From Siphlonurus alternatus (lineage: Eukaryota; Arthropoda; Insecta; Ephemeroptera; Siphlonuridae): DNA of 64,000 nt. This document shows positions 1-14,253 of this stretch, in pieces. Made by a program: the position numbers and the translations under genes. Each line of letters opens with the position of its first letter. The first letter of the stretch is position 1. The notes beneath the pieces are model-generated. The model was not told the origin of the DNA and searched no databases. It saw nothing but the letters and a program-made list of their open reading frames with translations. The DNA lies in contig OX463787.1 in the NCBI GenBank assembly GCA_949825025.1, forward strand, positions 1,922,001 to 1,986,000. The letters are read 5' to 3'.

Positions 1-504
1 TATGTAGATAAATATAATACATATAGCAAAATAATGCACTTCTCAAATTCTTTTCAAAATGACTTTTTAAGCCTAAACTACGAGCTTTTTGGAAGTCGCA
101 AGAAAAAGTCGCATAGATTCGGCGTACGCCGAGTTAAAATTTTAGGTCTGAAAAACGAAGCCAAAAGTCTCGGCGCGTGACGTCACTGCGCATTCGCCGC
201 ATCAATCAGCTGACGATGTAAACATTAAGATTTTGCGTGTTTTTTTCGACAAAAATTGAAGATAATTCGTTTCCTAGCAAAATTTTGTTAATTTAAAATG
301 AATAGGCAGGTAGATGATAATTTCTTTGCCTGCTGCAGTGTTCACGAATTATTTTAATTGCAGGATTATTACGAGACGCAAAAATCGTCGTGTGGGATAT
401 GGTAGAGAGTTCATGCGTGTGGAATAAATTTAATATTGAGTTTTATATATTACTCCACTAGCTAGCTCTGTAATAATTAATTAGTAAGTCCACAATGATA
501 AAAA

Positions 505-680
505 GTAGCGAGGTGTCCGTTCTGACGGTTTCCTCAATCCTCATCTCGTTCACTTCATGAATGCTAGGACATGTAAACATATAATATATGCTGCAGGCGC
601 AGTGGCCCCCATCCTTTCCCTCCCTTTTTCCTATAATACACCGATTACACCACCTCGAGCATCAATGTATCCCTGCGTAA
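505..680 (+). repeat. SINE tail fragment
   Basis: The stretch matches the tail of the 5S-headed SINEs elsewhere in the window: AGGTGTCCGT, then a degenerate core hairpin, GAATGCTAGGAC, and a cytosine-rich GGCCCCCATCCTTTCCCTCCC. No 5S head is attached. Confidence 0.5.
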
Positions 681-917
681 CTAATAATAATTTGTCAATT
701 GATATAAATACGCATTATATGGCAATATGGGACTATATACCTATAATAATTACCATACAGTAGGTTGTTCTATGAAGGATATAATAAATATGTTGTAAAA
801 TAATAAATAAATTAATCTATCAATTATATATAATAATTCAATAAGTGAATGAATAAAAATATATACGAATAAATTAATATAGCGCGGCTGCTGTACGAAG
901 ACCTGGTAAAATTGAAA

Positions 918-1065
918 AAACGTAGGTGTTTGTCCTTACTGAGGTTTTCCACGGTTTTCTCAGTCTCACCTCAGCGAATGCTGCATGGGACGCGTAATAG
1001 GCCGTGGCCACCATCCTTTTCCTACATTAATTATCCCTACCATTACCCCACCGCGAGCTGTAAAA
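918..1065 (+). repeat. SINE tail fragment
   Basis: Another headless copy of the SINE tail: GAGGTTTTCCACGGTTTTCTC, CTCAGCGAATGCTG, GGGACGCGTAATAGGCCGTGG, CCACCATCC. It is clearly the same sequence as the tails at 21000-21120 and 46160-46260. Confidence 0.6.
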
Positions 1066-1210
1066 GCTCTTAAAAAAAAAGGCCTATTATTTTATATAAC
1101 TTACAATTAAATCAATTGAATATTTGTGATATATCAATTTAAAAAATTAATGAGTGAATGAATAAAAATATATACGAATAAATATAGCGGCTGTAGCTGT
1201 ACACGAAGAC

Positions 1211-1382
1211 CAGGCGCGGATCCATGCAGGGGGGTAGCCGGGAGGGCTGCAGCCCCTCCCGAAATTTTGAATTTAACATGGGCACTATAGGCATTTTCTC
1301 CACTCTCAATTTTTTCCTTAGCATTAGCCTTATTATGGAGATAGCCCCCTCCCGAAATTTAGTGCTAGTCGATCCGCGCCTG
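1211..1382. mobile_element. hAT-type MITE (family K, copy 1)
   Basis: The ends are CAGGCGCGGATCC and GATCCGCGCCTG. The flanks are a perfect 8-bp duplication ACGAAGAC (1203-1210 and 1383-1390), the hallmark of hAT transposition. The interior carries a G-rich block near the left end and a repeated CCCCTCCCGAAATTT block near both ends. At 172 bp it is non-autonomous. Paralogous copies of the surrounding DNA show the empty target. Confidence 0.9.
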
Positions 1383-1504
1383 ACGAAGACTGGGTATAAT
1401 ATAAAATGTATGTAATAATAATATATAATATTATGATCGACTTACAAATAAATTATATAAATATATTATTATGCCATATGTGATATATTAATATAAAATG
1501 GACT

Positions 1505-1840
1505 GTTTAAAAGGGTAAAATAACAACACTCATGTTAAAAAAAACTCACAAAAATTCTGAAAAATAAAGAAAAAAAAATTAAAATTTTCTCCTCTACACC
1601 CCCTATAATACGATCTAGTTTTTGATTTATGAATTTTTAAAGTTGACTATATACTTTAACATGCAGAAATGGAACTCCAAAATTAAATTAGTATATTTTA
1701 AAAATTCATAACTCAAAAACTAGATCGTATTTGTATACCTGATATTTTAGCTACTGATAGGGGGTTTAGAGGAGAAGATTTTAAAATTTTTTGATTGAGA
1801 GGATTTTTTTTTTAAATTGGTGGCGATATCTTACCCTTAA
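1505..1840. mobile_element. Foldback element (family O)
   Basis: A large imperfect palindrome. The left arm at 1505-1645 (TTTAAAAGGGTAAAATAAC, then CTCCTCTACACCCCCTA, then ACGATCTAGTTTTTGA) is complemented by the right arm at 1685-1840 (CAAAAACTAGATCGTAT, then TAGGGGGTTTAGAGGAG, then ATCTTACCCTTAAA). The loop is about 40 bp. No coding capacity. Confidence 0.6.
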
Positions 1841-2064
1841 AGCCCGGGAAGTATTGCTAAAAAGTTTTGTCGAGGACGGTTTTGAACCCAAGCCCCTTTT
1901 AGGTTCTATTCTTGTATTAAGAGAGGCGTCACTTTCTCTGTACTTTCATTAATTTTTTAAAAATAGTTCCCGGGCTCTAAAAAATCTGAAAAAAATCAGG
2001 GTGACATAGCTTTGCACCCTCTATCCATTTCTGCAATAAAAAAAATTGAGATCGATACTCCATT
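1841..2064. mobile_element. Foldback MITE, family E, left arm lost
   Basis: This is the right half of the E foldback: AGTTCCCGGGCTCTAAAAAA, ATCAGGGTGACATAGC, CACCCTCTATCCATTTCTGC and the end GATACTCCAT. The left begins with AGCCCGGGAAGTATTG and then a central GGTTTTGAACCCA block shared with copies at 10085 and 54510. It abuts foldback O directly. Confidence 0.6.
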
Positions 2065-2409
2065 GATACAATATATTATTTGATACACGTATTGTATTCT
2101 TACTATTCTTAGAAATGCGGGACTACCTATAATATTAACCATATATACAGTAGGTTAATTGTTCTAAATAATAAATATATAATATATGTAAATACAATAA
2201 ATAAATGAATCTATCAATTATATATAACTATTTGATAAGTAAATGAATAAAAAAATATATGTAAAAAAATATACGAATAAATATAGCGGCTGCTGTACGA
2301 AGACCGGGTGAAATATAAAATGCCTTAAATATATTATGACTTACAAATAAATTGAACATATATTATGTAATATATTGAATACATAATTTAACATAAAATG
2401 CATGGACTG

Positions 2410-2985
2410 CTTTAATTGGTATGGATGGTAAATATATGAATTTGCAGGGTTGAATTAATAATATTCTAAGAGAAGAGAAAAAAATAAACAATGTTTGCTA
2501 CATATTTTATATAATATATTTTATTATTATATCTTTTTATTTTTTTAATAATTATATAAGAGAATACCTATTATATACACACTTAAATTAATTGCCGCCG
2601 CAATCAAGTTCATTTCTATTCTATGATCTTTATTTTGCCAACTTAACGTGAAATATATAACGCTGAAATTAAGTAAAATTAATTGTTTATTATGGTTCCG
2701 ATCTATACAAACTTTAAACTAATTAAATGCTTAACACAGCCTGCATGCCATGACCGGATAAAAAAAAATATTTATTTTTTATTATTATATATATTATATA
2801 GCGTCACCATTAATTATATTTCAGCAGTTTTAGTGTGTTTTTTTATAAAAAGAGCATCAGTTAATACGTATGTATCTTAAATTATCTTTTGAATAATTAA
2901 CGTTTTAATTGCAATATATATGCAATGATCACGTACCCCCGTTACATATGCCGCAAAAGTGCTCTTGCAGTTTTGATGATTTGAA
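2410..2985. other. AT-rich DNA, nothing recognised
   Basis: Only low-complexity A/T runs and short chance reading frames are visible. Confidence 0.5.
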
Positions 2986-3515
2986 TTTTGGTGCGCTAGT
3001 CCTGCGCTTTTCTGTGATTGGCTAGCGTTTGGCGTAAGCCGAAGAGGCTGCGCCAAGTCTTTTCAGCCTGGCTTCGCCAAGCCGAAGCCTCTTTGCGACT
3101 TTGCTTTTAGGCGCAAGTTCGGTTTAAGCCAATCAGAGAGCCGTATAATTGGAGCAAGCCAAAAGTGAAAAGCTCGTAGTTTAGGCTATATAAGACCTGA
3201 CACAATAATTTCATTTAAGATTAATTATATTGGTTATTATTCCAAAAAGAAACTGTAAGATTTTGCAGGCAATATACAAATGCATGAGAGAGTGTAAGAG
3301 AGAGAGAGGTGACTTTACCATGAGGAATGAATAAGGTCTAACTTATTATGTAAGTGAATGTTATTATGAACCATATTGAGCTAATGAATATTAATAATTA
3401 AATACATGATAGAAATTTATGAAGCATTTTTTGCTTTTTACTTATAAAAATTTTTTTTTGTATATATCATGAAGCAGACATTATAGCAGTGCACATTGTA
3501 TCAAAAAATATCTAC

Positions 3516-3656
3516 GGTTCATATTTAACATGGTTTTCGTCGGAAACGCTCGGGTGTCCTTCGGCTCAGCTCGGCCAATGAAATTCTTCGTTACAAACAA
3601 CACACCAATGACTGAAGACGTTACAAACATGATGAAAACCAATTTAAATGTGAATT
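3516..3656 (+). mobile_element. Small MITE (family J, copy 1)
   Basis: The imperfect ends pair: GGTTCATATTTAACATGG at the left and, complemented, AAACCAATTTAAATGTGAAT at the right. The interior holds CGTCGGAAACGCTCGGGTG and GTTACAAACAACACACCAAT. The same unit recurs at 29509-29649 and, inverted, at 63262-63395. Confidence 0.7.
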
Positions 3657-3704
3657 AGAGCAAAGATGGAAGTCTGTTAAACAGAGTATCGAATCATGTA
3701 CATT

Positions 3705-4187
<483 letters not shown>

Positions 4188-4252
4188 GTGGTATCTGTAC
4201 ATCTGATTCGTAGTGGGACGGTCGTGAGTTCGATACCAGTCACCGCCAAATT
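4188..4252 (+). repeat. tRNA-like SINE head (fragment)
   Basis: An A-box-like GAAGTGGTATCTG and a B-box-like GTGAGTTCGATACC are spaced as in a tRNA gene. There is no clean acceptor stem or CCA-side pairing, so this is a tRNA-derived repeat and not a functional tRNA. Similar heads occur at 4900 and 46505. Confidence 0.4.
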
Positions 4253-4899
4253 TTTACAAGTAGTGTCGGTTGTTAAACATACCAATTATCAATACTAACC
4301 ATGCAGCAACAATACCTACTTTATTTAATTTATTTTATATATTTAAATAAGATATATATGTAATATATTTAATGTAAAATTAACTCATATTTTATATTAT
4401 ATTATTTATTGACTTTAAAATCACTATAAAACAATTAAAACAATTTATGTATAATTTACACAATTGCGCTTGCTATCAACAATACTAAAATAAACATTAA
4501 ATCACAATTCGTCAGTTATAAACACAGAAGTTAAATAATGACTTTCAACGATTATTAAAATAAATTTAACTAAACATTTGCAATGATAATCTCTATCACC
4601 GAGCAAAACCATTAATATAAATAATATGTAAATATTATAAACTCCCTTGTGAAAATGCTGTTTTAAAATTTATATTTACTAACAGGGATGAGTTGTTAGC
4701 TACTAACATAGCTCATGTCAAGTAACTAAACCCCATGGTGGTAACGATATTGTCGTGAATTACTGCAGTCTAAGCCAACGAACGTGACGACATCGACTTG
4801 AGGGACCTCACGCAGTTTCTTATGATGAGAAACATTTGGGACTAATGGATTATGTGGATTTGGTAACATGTGAGAGAACGTATACTTTATGTGTTTGGT
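4253..4899. other. AT-rich DNA, nothing recognised
   Basis: No reading frame, palindrome or repeat-family end is visible. Confidence 0.4.
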
Positions 4900-4968
4900 A
4901 CTTGACGCCGTGGAATGTGCATCCGATTTGTAAACGGTTAGTCGTGAGTTCGATTCCAGGCAGAATGG
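4900..4968 (+). repeat. tRNA-like SINE head (fragment)
   Basis: TTGACGCCGTGGAATGTGC (A-box-like) and GTCGTGAGTTCGATTCCAGG (B-box-like) lie about 40 bp apart. The B-box context GTGAGTTCGATNCCAGGC is shared with 46541-46560. Confidence 0.45.
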
Positions 4969-5017
4969 TAATGGTTATTATAATACGTTTTACCAAAGTG
5001 CGTACCGTATAATATTG

Positions 5018-5211
5018 CCCTAGTTGAAAAATTACGTCTTCAACTCATCCTTTACACGTCTAAACCTAATTTTTTTTACTTCTATAAAACACATTATTTC
5101 CTTTTCGCTCAACGTGAGGATAAAATGGACACAATATTTCTAACATTTTATGCTCCAGAAGAGGAAAAAATATGTGGTCTCTTCTTTACCCCTCTTTTAT
5201 TTTCCTCAATG
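5018..5211 (+). mobile_element. MITE family A, 3'-truncated
   Basis: Starts with CCCTAGTTGAAAAATTACG, followed by the family landmarks CTTCAACTCATCCTTTACAC, GTCTAAACCTAAT, CGCTCAACGTGAGGAT and CAATATTTCTAACATTTTAT. The right end is replaced by a SINE in inverted orientation. Confidence 0.75.
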
Positions 5212-5322
5212 TAATTTTTACTTAAAATGGTCACCCATCCAAGTACTAACCACGATCAACATAGCTTGACTTCGGTAATCTAACGAGAACCGGTCAATGC
5301 ACTGTGTCACGCTCAACAGAGT
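5212..5322 (-). repeat. 5S-rRNA-derived SINE, head only
   Basis: Read on the minus strand it gives TTGACCGGTTCTCGTTAGAT, TACCGAAGTCAAGC, GTGGTTAGTACTTGGATGGG and TGACC, which is the internal promoter half of an animal 5S rRNA. No SINE tail follows. Confidence 0.75.
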
Positions 5323-5750
5323 TTCGATGTTAAGAAATAAGGAATGGAAAACACGATAATGCACAAGAAAATATTATCTTGAAAGTTTTAATTTTAAATG
5401 CTTCATTATCGTAGGCATTAAAAAATCAGAGATTATTAATTTGATTAAAGAATGCCGCCGGGAAGTCTTAAGTTATATAACAATATAACTTTATGTATTT
5501 ATAGTTCCTGATTAGCTCTAATAAAAATCTGATTAAAAACAGAACTGCTTTTTGCACTGCTTATCTATATGCAATAAAATGATGGTATGATGTCAATTGG
5601 TGTAAGATTGCAGGTAAATTGGAAGTACATTTCGGAAGAGAAAGAATTACCCCTTGATCAAGTATAGTAATATAAGTTGCTTATTAGAGATGATTAAGAT
5701 GAAGCATATTATAGTATTATATAGTTCAAGTAAAGAATTTGCTTCTGAAG
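5323..5750. other. AT-rich DNA, nothing recognised
   Basis: No supported feature. Confidence 0.4.
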
Positions 5751-6153
5751 CTTAAGGTAGAGATAACGTCAGTCACCTGTTTTTTTAGCTCCATTTGATT
5801 AACATGTAAACCTTAGCAAATTCACAAAAATTCTGAAATTTTTATGAGAGACAGATATTAGTGCCTATAACCCATAGAAAAAGTTTCAAAACAATTTAAC
5901 GAGCTGATTTTTTTTTTTAATAATTTATTTAATTTTCAGCATTTAATAAGGCTTTCCCATGGAGAGACAAACTAAAAACTTAATTAAAAAAAATCAGCTC
6001 GTTAAATTGTTTTGAAACTTTTTCTATATGGCTTTTAGGCACTAATATCTGCCTTTTAAAAAAAATTCAGAATTTTTGTGAATTTGCTAAGGTTTACATG
6101 TTAATCAAATGGAGCTAAAAAAAACAGCTGACTGGCATTATCTCTATCTTAAG
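5751..6153. mobile_element. Foldback element (family G, copy 1)
   Basis: Nearly palindromic over 400 bp. The left arm has CTTAAGGTAGAGATAA, CCATTTGATTAACATGTAAA, CCTTAGCAAATTCACAAAAA and GTTTCAAAACAATTTAACGA; the right arm carries their complements in reverse order. The loop lies near 5925-5985. A diverged second copy is at 55548-55910. Confidence 0.8.
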
Positions 6154-6280
6154 TCATTCTCTAATAAAAATATTTAAATTGTTTAACTTAATTTTATTTG
6201 AGTTGAAATAAATTTAATCTTTTATATGCAATTTTCTAGCTTTCCCCGCTCCATGGAAATAATAACAAGTTTTTACTATT

Positions 6281-6578
6281 TTTTTATTATTGTTTTTGAA
6301 TGGCCCCTGGAGGTTTGTATTCTAGCACTACTCATGTGATTAAAGGGTTGCATAAAAATAAATCTGCAGGCGCAACCTCCATCTTTTTTTTTTTTTTTTA
6401 AATCTGAAAAGTCTACTGTGATGTTTTGAATGTAGGAGAGAATGGATTAATAAAAACAATTTGAAATTTTTTTTTTTTTTTTTTCAACTGTAACTTACCA
6501 AGAAAAACTTTCTTTTAATAATTCAAAACCAAAGTTATATGACTGACATTGAATATTATTTAATATGTAGTGAATTTG
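6281..6578 (+). repeat. Interspersed repeat (family R, copy 1)
   Basis: Matches 27640-27884 in inverted orientation: the shared blocks include GATTAAAGGGTTGCATAAAA, ATAAATCTGCAGGCGC, AACCTCCAT and TTCAAAACCAAAGTTA. Homopolymer T tracts interrupt it. The element type is unknown. Confidence 0.5.
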
Positions 6579-6587
6579 TATGTATTC

Positions 6588-6839
6588 TCGAGTTGAAATA
6601 AATTTCATCTTTTATTCACTATTAAGCCCTCTCCTCGTCTAATTTCCTCCTATTTTTTATAATTTAAGAGGAAAAAAGGTGTGATTACGTCTTCTTTTCT
6701 CTTATTAAGCAAAAAATGTTAGAAATATTGTTTCCTTTTAATCCTCACTTTTGAGCGAAGAGGAAATAAGATATGTTTTAGAGGTAAAAAGATTAGGTTT
6801 AGACTTGTAAAGGATGAGTTGAAGACGGTCAACTATGGG
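6588..6839 (-). mobile_element. MITE family A
   Basis: A full-length inverted copy: the left end is CTCGAGTTGAAATAAATTT, the right end TTGAAGACGGTCAACTATGGG with a small deletion. The internal landmarks TTAGAAATATTG and TTAGGTTTAGAC are present. Confidence 0.8.
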
Positions 6840-8035
6840 AGATTAAAAGAACACACAAAATCACATAATAATCTTCGTAAGTTCGCCACGCCTCTATAGC
6901 CTATTATTATACGTGAGAAAACTCCCTATCAAAGTTCATGATGTCAATTTCTTCATGATTAATATTTTACTATCGTAGGTGGTAATTAAAAACACCTACG
7001 TTGAGTAATATTATCTTTATAATGGTAATAATATGTTGTGATAAGAGGAAATCAAATGATCTTATAAAAGGTGAATATATGAGAAAATATAATTCATTTC
7101 TAATATTCCAGGAAATCGGTGAGTCCATATTATTTGCTTATAATTGAAATAGTGTACAGTTTATATTTTGCAATTACTGGTGTAAACAAATACATACTAT
7201 TTATATTGCTAATTTTAAATTTAATCTAATTTTATTCTTAAACAAGCTATAACTGCATGATAAAAATCAAGCTTTCACATATAGACTGATATAAGTATTA
7301 TGGTATCATGTATATTTTGGAATGATTCATTATTTCCATATAATCGTCTTGCCTCAATCGGTTTTCATCACACTGTTTATTAGCAATTTTCACTTAAAGC
7401 AGACGATATAGCAGTAATTAAATTTAAAATTATTTCATGTTATATGTATTATTATGTTATATTACAAAGCTTATTTAGTGAATAACGTCATGCCATGCCG
7501 GAACAACAGCATGGTTTATTTGTTTTAAGAAGACAGACGTTTCTTATGGATTTTTGCATAATTTAAATAAATATTTTTAAAATAATAAATTATTAACTAT
7601 TATACTAAACAACTCTTGGTTTAAAATTATTAAACGCCTTTTTTTAATTCAAATTTATTTAAAATTAAAATTAAAAAAATATATGTAAAATTTTATAATT
7701 TATTTCAATCATTAAAAAATGATAATTAATATAAATAAATTAATTACTAAAAAAACTAAAAATTACAAAACAATTAAAACATTTTATAATAATATATATT
7801 ATCAGTATATAGAGGGTTGAAACGATCAATAGGTGTTCGAAGAATTGACGTTAATTGACTGAAATCACGTGAACGGCCCCCTTGAATTGAACCATATGAT
7901 CCTGCCAATGGTCCCATATAATAAAAAAACTATTGAAATTTTAACTTTCCTATGGAAGACCATATAAAATTATAAACAAATGGATCTGGAATTTTAACAT
8001 TGCTGATTTTTTACGGTGCCTCTTTTCATTTTCAG
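6840..8035. promoter_or_regulatory. Upstream region of the astacin gene, no clear promoter
   Basis: AT-rich. The astacin start codon is preceded two bases upstream by a good splice acceptor (pyrimidine-rich CTCTTTTCATTTTCAG ending 8035). The promoter and a 5' untranslated exon may therefore lie further upstream, but no convincing TATA/initiator pair was identified here. Confidence 0.25.
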
Positions 8036-8037
8036 TC

Positions 8038-11841
<3,804 letters not shown>

Positions 11842-11860
11842 TTTCGAGTAGGGAGAGGGA

Positions 11861-11866
11861 AATAAA
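11861..11866 (+). terminator. Candidate astacin polyadenylation signal
   Basis: AATAAA lies 20 bp after the stop codon, inside the left arm of foldback P. The matching position in the right arm reads AAATGAGCG, so the hexamer is specific to this arm. Confidence 0.4.
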
Positions 11867-11940
11867 CGATTTTGATGAAACTTGGTGGAGAGGTAGGTGT
11901 TGCCTATCGATGATACTGGACCCCCAAACTTGATTCTATA

Positions 11941-12273
11941 ATGGACAACCTGCATGAAAAAAATTTATTACAGAAATGAATAGATCGAGGGTACCAAATT
12001 ATGCTACTCTGAATTTTTTCAGATATTTTTGAGTCCCGGAACTATTTTTAAATAATTATTGAAAGTTCTGTAAATTAAGTTGGCTACCCTGAATCCTTAA
12101 TAAAAAGGATAGGGACTAGACGCCTATTGATGCCTCCAGGGGGCGTGGCCGCACTTTCAATAATTATTTAAAATTGTTTTGGGACTAAAAAAAATCTGAA
12201 AAAATTCAGAGTAGCATAATTTGGTATCCTCTATTCATTTCTGCAATAAAAAATTTTCATGTAGGTTGTCCAT
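11941..12273. mobile_element. Foldback MITE (family F, copy 1), nested in P
   Basis: The ends ATGGACAACCTGCATGAAAA and TTTTCATGTAGGTTGTCCAT are inverted. The arms continue with GCAGAAATGAATAGA, GGGTACCAAATTATGC and a cytosine-rich centre GCCTCCAGGGGGCGTGGCCG. Confidence 0.85.
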
Positions 12274-12475
12274 ACTATGGGTTTTGCATTAGCCCTGTAC
12301 TGGTATAGTAATTTAATATGGGATTCCCTATAACTGTATATTAGTACAGGGTAAATCACATAGTAGATGGGAATGGTAAGTTTGGGGGTCCAGTACCATC
12401 ATTAATAGGCAAAAGACCTACCTCTTCACCAAGTTTCATCAAATTCGCTCATTTCTCTCTCCCAACTCCCCTTTG

Positions 12476-13444
12476 TTGCAGAAAAATAATTATTTTTTAT
12501 TGTTTAATTATAATAAAATATGTCTACAACAGTTCTGTTCATTGTTTATAAACAAAGCATTTTTACTGAAAATAAATTATATTGGTTTATCTAACTTGTA
12601 ATACATTTTTTCCCCCTTGTTCAAGTAAGGATATAATATGTACAGGGTGGATCTACATTATATATTAAGCACATAACAAAATAATAATAATAAATATATA
12701 TAAAGAATAATAATAAAAACACTGAGACGAGCAAAAGTTTTTAAATTTAATTTTAAATATTTTATTCATCTCACATTTTTTTTATTTTAATTAACATGTA
12801 ACAAGCTCTTTTGATCTTGAACATGCATGTAGAATCATCTATTACTCCAGAGGTATGTTTTCTCTATCTACTGTAAAGTAGACTGAATGCGTCACTAATC
12901 AGACTAATCACGTTTACTTTTTTTGCTTTATTACCTACATTATTTTGAAGCGTTGATTTGTAATTTAGAAAATTAAGGATCATTATTTTAATTTATCAAT
13001 TTCAATCTTCCATATTGATATCACGTGTGCAAGATTGATTTCACGTGTGCTAAATTGGTAAAGTCCTAAATCAATAATCAGGTGTACAAATTTAAAAAAA
13101 AAAAAAAAAATTCAAAAACAATATATAAAATAAAAATATTACCAAATTAAAATTTTATTTTTAAATAATTTGAAATAAATGATTTTTTAAATAGAAAAAT
13201 AAACAAAAAGAGTATAAATGCTGGAAAAAAACGGAAAAAAATGGGTAGTAATTTAAGTATTTTCGAATTTTAAAAAAAAAAATACAAAGTCGTAATTGTA
13301 AATTGCACCTCATTTTTATTTTATACACAAAAATACGAAATAAACAAATATTACAGACATTATATCTTTACATATAATATAATATTTACAGATTAAGACG
13401 ATATAATTTGGTATTTTCACTTCAAATTTTTACAATCATTAAGG
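12476..13444. other. AT-rich intergenic DNA, nothing recognised
   Basis: The spacer between the 3' ends of the converging astacin and copper-transporter genes. No coding or repeat-family signal beyond A/T runs. Confidence 0.4.
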
Positions 13445-13910
13445 GTGTTCATAGAGGCTTCAAGTGTACCCCGGTTGGAAAATTTTCTCCATAAGCCACC
13501 ATGTTAGAAAATTTGAATTTTTTTCTCAGTAATTATTAAAACTATTAATTTGAAACCATCTTCTACCCCCTCTTTTAAGTCTTCCTTTAAAAAGTATCTT
13601 TAATGTCAAAAATTCAATTCTTGTTTCTTCAAGTCAGCTGATTTTTCAGTGTTCCCACTGTCCTATCTAAATCTATGTAAAAAAAAACGTGAATTCGTAT
13701 AAGAAGACTTTTGAGGGAAAATTCCTTTACGGAACTTTGGTCCAAACTGAAAAATACAGTAGATAATTCAAGATTTAGATTTTTTACTTGATTTATAACC
13801 GAGAAAAGTAAAAAAAAAAACAATTTGCTTAATTTTCAAGTGCAATATGGACCTTAGCGATAACAGTTGCGCATCGCGAGGTGCACCAACTTGAAGCCTC
13901 TACACAATGC
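13445..13910. mobile_element. Inverted-end repeat (family M, copy 1)
   Basis: The ends GTGTTCATAGAGGCTTCAAG and CTTGAAGCCTCTACACAATG are inverted. The left interior (GGAAAATTTTCTCCATAAGC, CACCATG, TTTGAAACCATC) recurs at 54882-55206, and a CAGCTGATTTT...TGTTCCCAC block recurs at 56285. Confidence 0.7.
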
Positions 13911-14118
13911 CGACTGTATCAAGGCCTGCACAGTATAATATCGATCTCGATTGTTTTTTGAAATAGTAGTCCTAGATTCTCAATTTCCCATTGAGTTACA
14001 TGCTAATTTCAACCCGAAATTTCCATGGAAGGAGTGATTCAAAATTTTGAAACTTAACACACAGCAAGATATAAGGGGCTTAGAAATTATGCCTTGAGTG
14101 TGAAAATATAAAGAAAAA

Positions 14119-14124
14119 TTTATT
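14119..14124 (-). terminator. Candidate polyadenylation signal for the copper transporter
   Basis: AATAAA on the minus strand, about 130 bp downstream of the stop codon. Confidence 0.4.
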
Positions 14125-14253
14125 TCCATTTGATTTAATTTGAATTTTACAATGCTACAGTAAATGGGGTGGACTACTATTTTGTTTCGAGCACTTCGCA
14201 GTGCGCAGGCCTTGGTACAGTGGGCATTGCTCTACATTGTAAGCTTCCCATTC

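Larger units (their letters stand above)
728..2405 (+). repeat. Local triplication (three diverged copies)
   Basis: A block recurs at about 728-915, 1100-1500 and 2108-2405. Landmarks in order are an AT-rich CTATCAATTATATATAA stretch (the first and third copies), AAGTGAATGAATAAAA, AATATAGCGGCTG, GTACGAAGAC and, in the second and third copies, GACTTACAAATAAATT. The second copy has MITE K1 inserted at ACGAAGAC; the first and third copies keep the uninterrupted site. Copies have diverged by substitutions and small indels. Confidence 0.6.
70..3187. mobile_element. Possible 3.1 kb DNA element with terminal inverted repeats
   Basis: A perfect 20-bp inverted repeat (AGCCTAAACTACGAGCTTTT at 70-89, its complement at 3168-3187) bounds the segment. 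Inside each end the similarity continues loosely through GC-rich motifs (AAGTCGCA, TTCGGC, ACGCC) near 95-150 and 3020-3125, and CCAAT-type boxes lie at 3016 and 3129. No transposase-like reading frame is visible. The interior holds smaller MITEs and a local triplication. No target duplication was found, so the pair could also be two solo ends of one repeat family. Confidence 0.4.
11848..12475. mobile_element. Foldback element P touching the astacin 3' end
   Basis: The left arm at 11851-11935 (GATGAAACTTGGTGGAGAGG, TAGGTGTT, TACTGGACCCCCAAACTTG) is complemented by the right arm at 12365-12470 (TAAGTTTGGGGGTCCAGTAC, AGACCTACCTCTTCACCAAG, TTTCATCAAATTCGCTC). The arms are about 100 bp and enclose foldback F1. 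Weaker similarity may extend left across the astacin stop codon. Confidence 0.75.

Noticed and set aside
70..3187. LTR retrotransposon
   Set aside because: The ends are inverted and not direct repeats, and there is no gag-pol frame, primer-binding site or polypurine tract.
4900..4968. Functional tRNA gene
   Set aside because: A- and B-box-like motifs are present, but no acceptor stem or anticodon arm can be drawn, and the motif recurs as a dispersed repeat.
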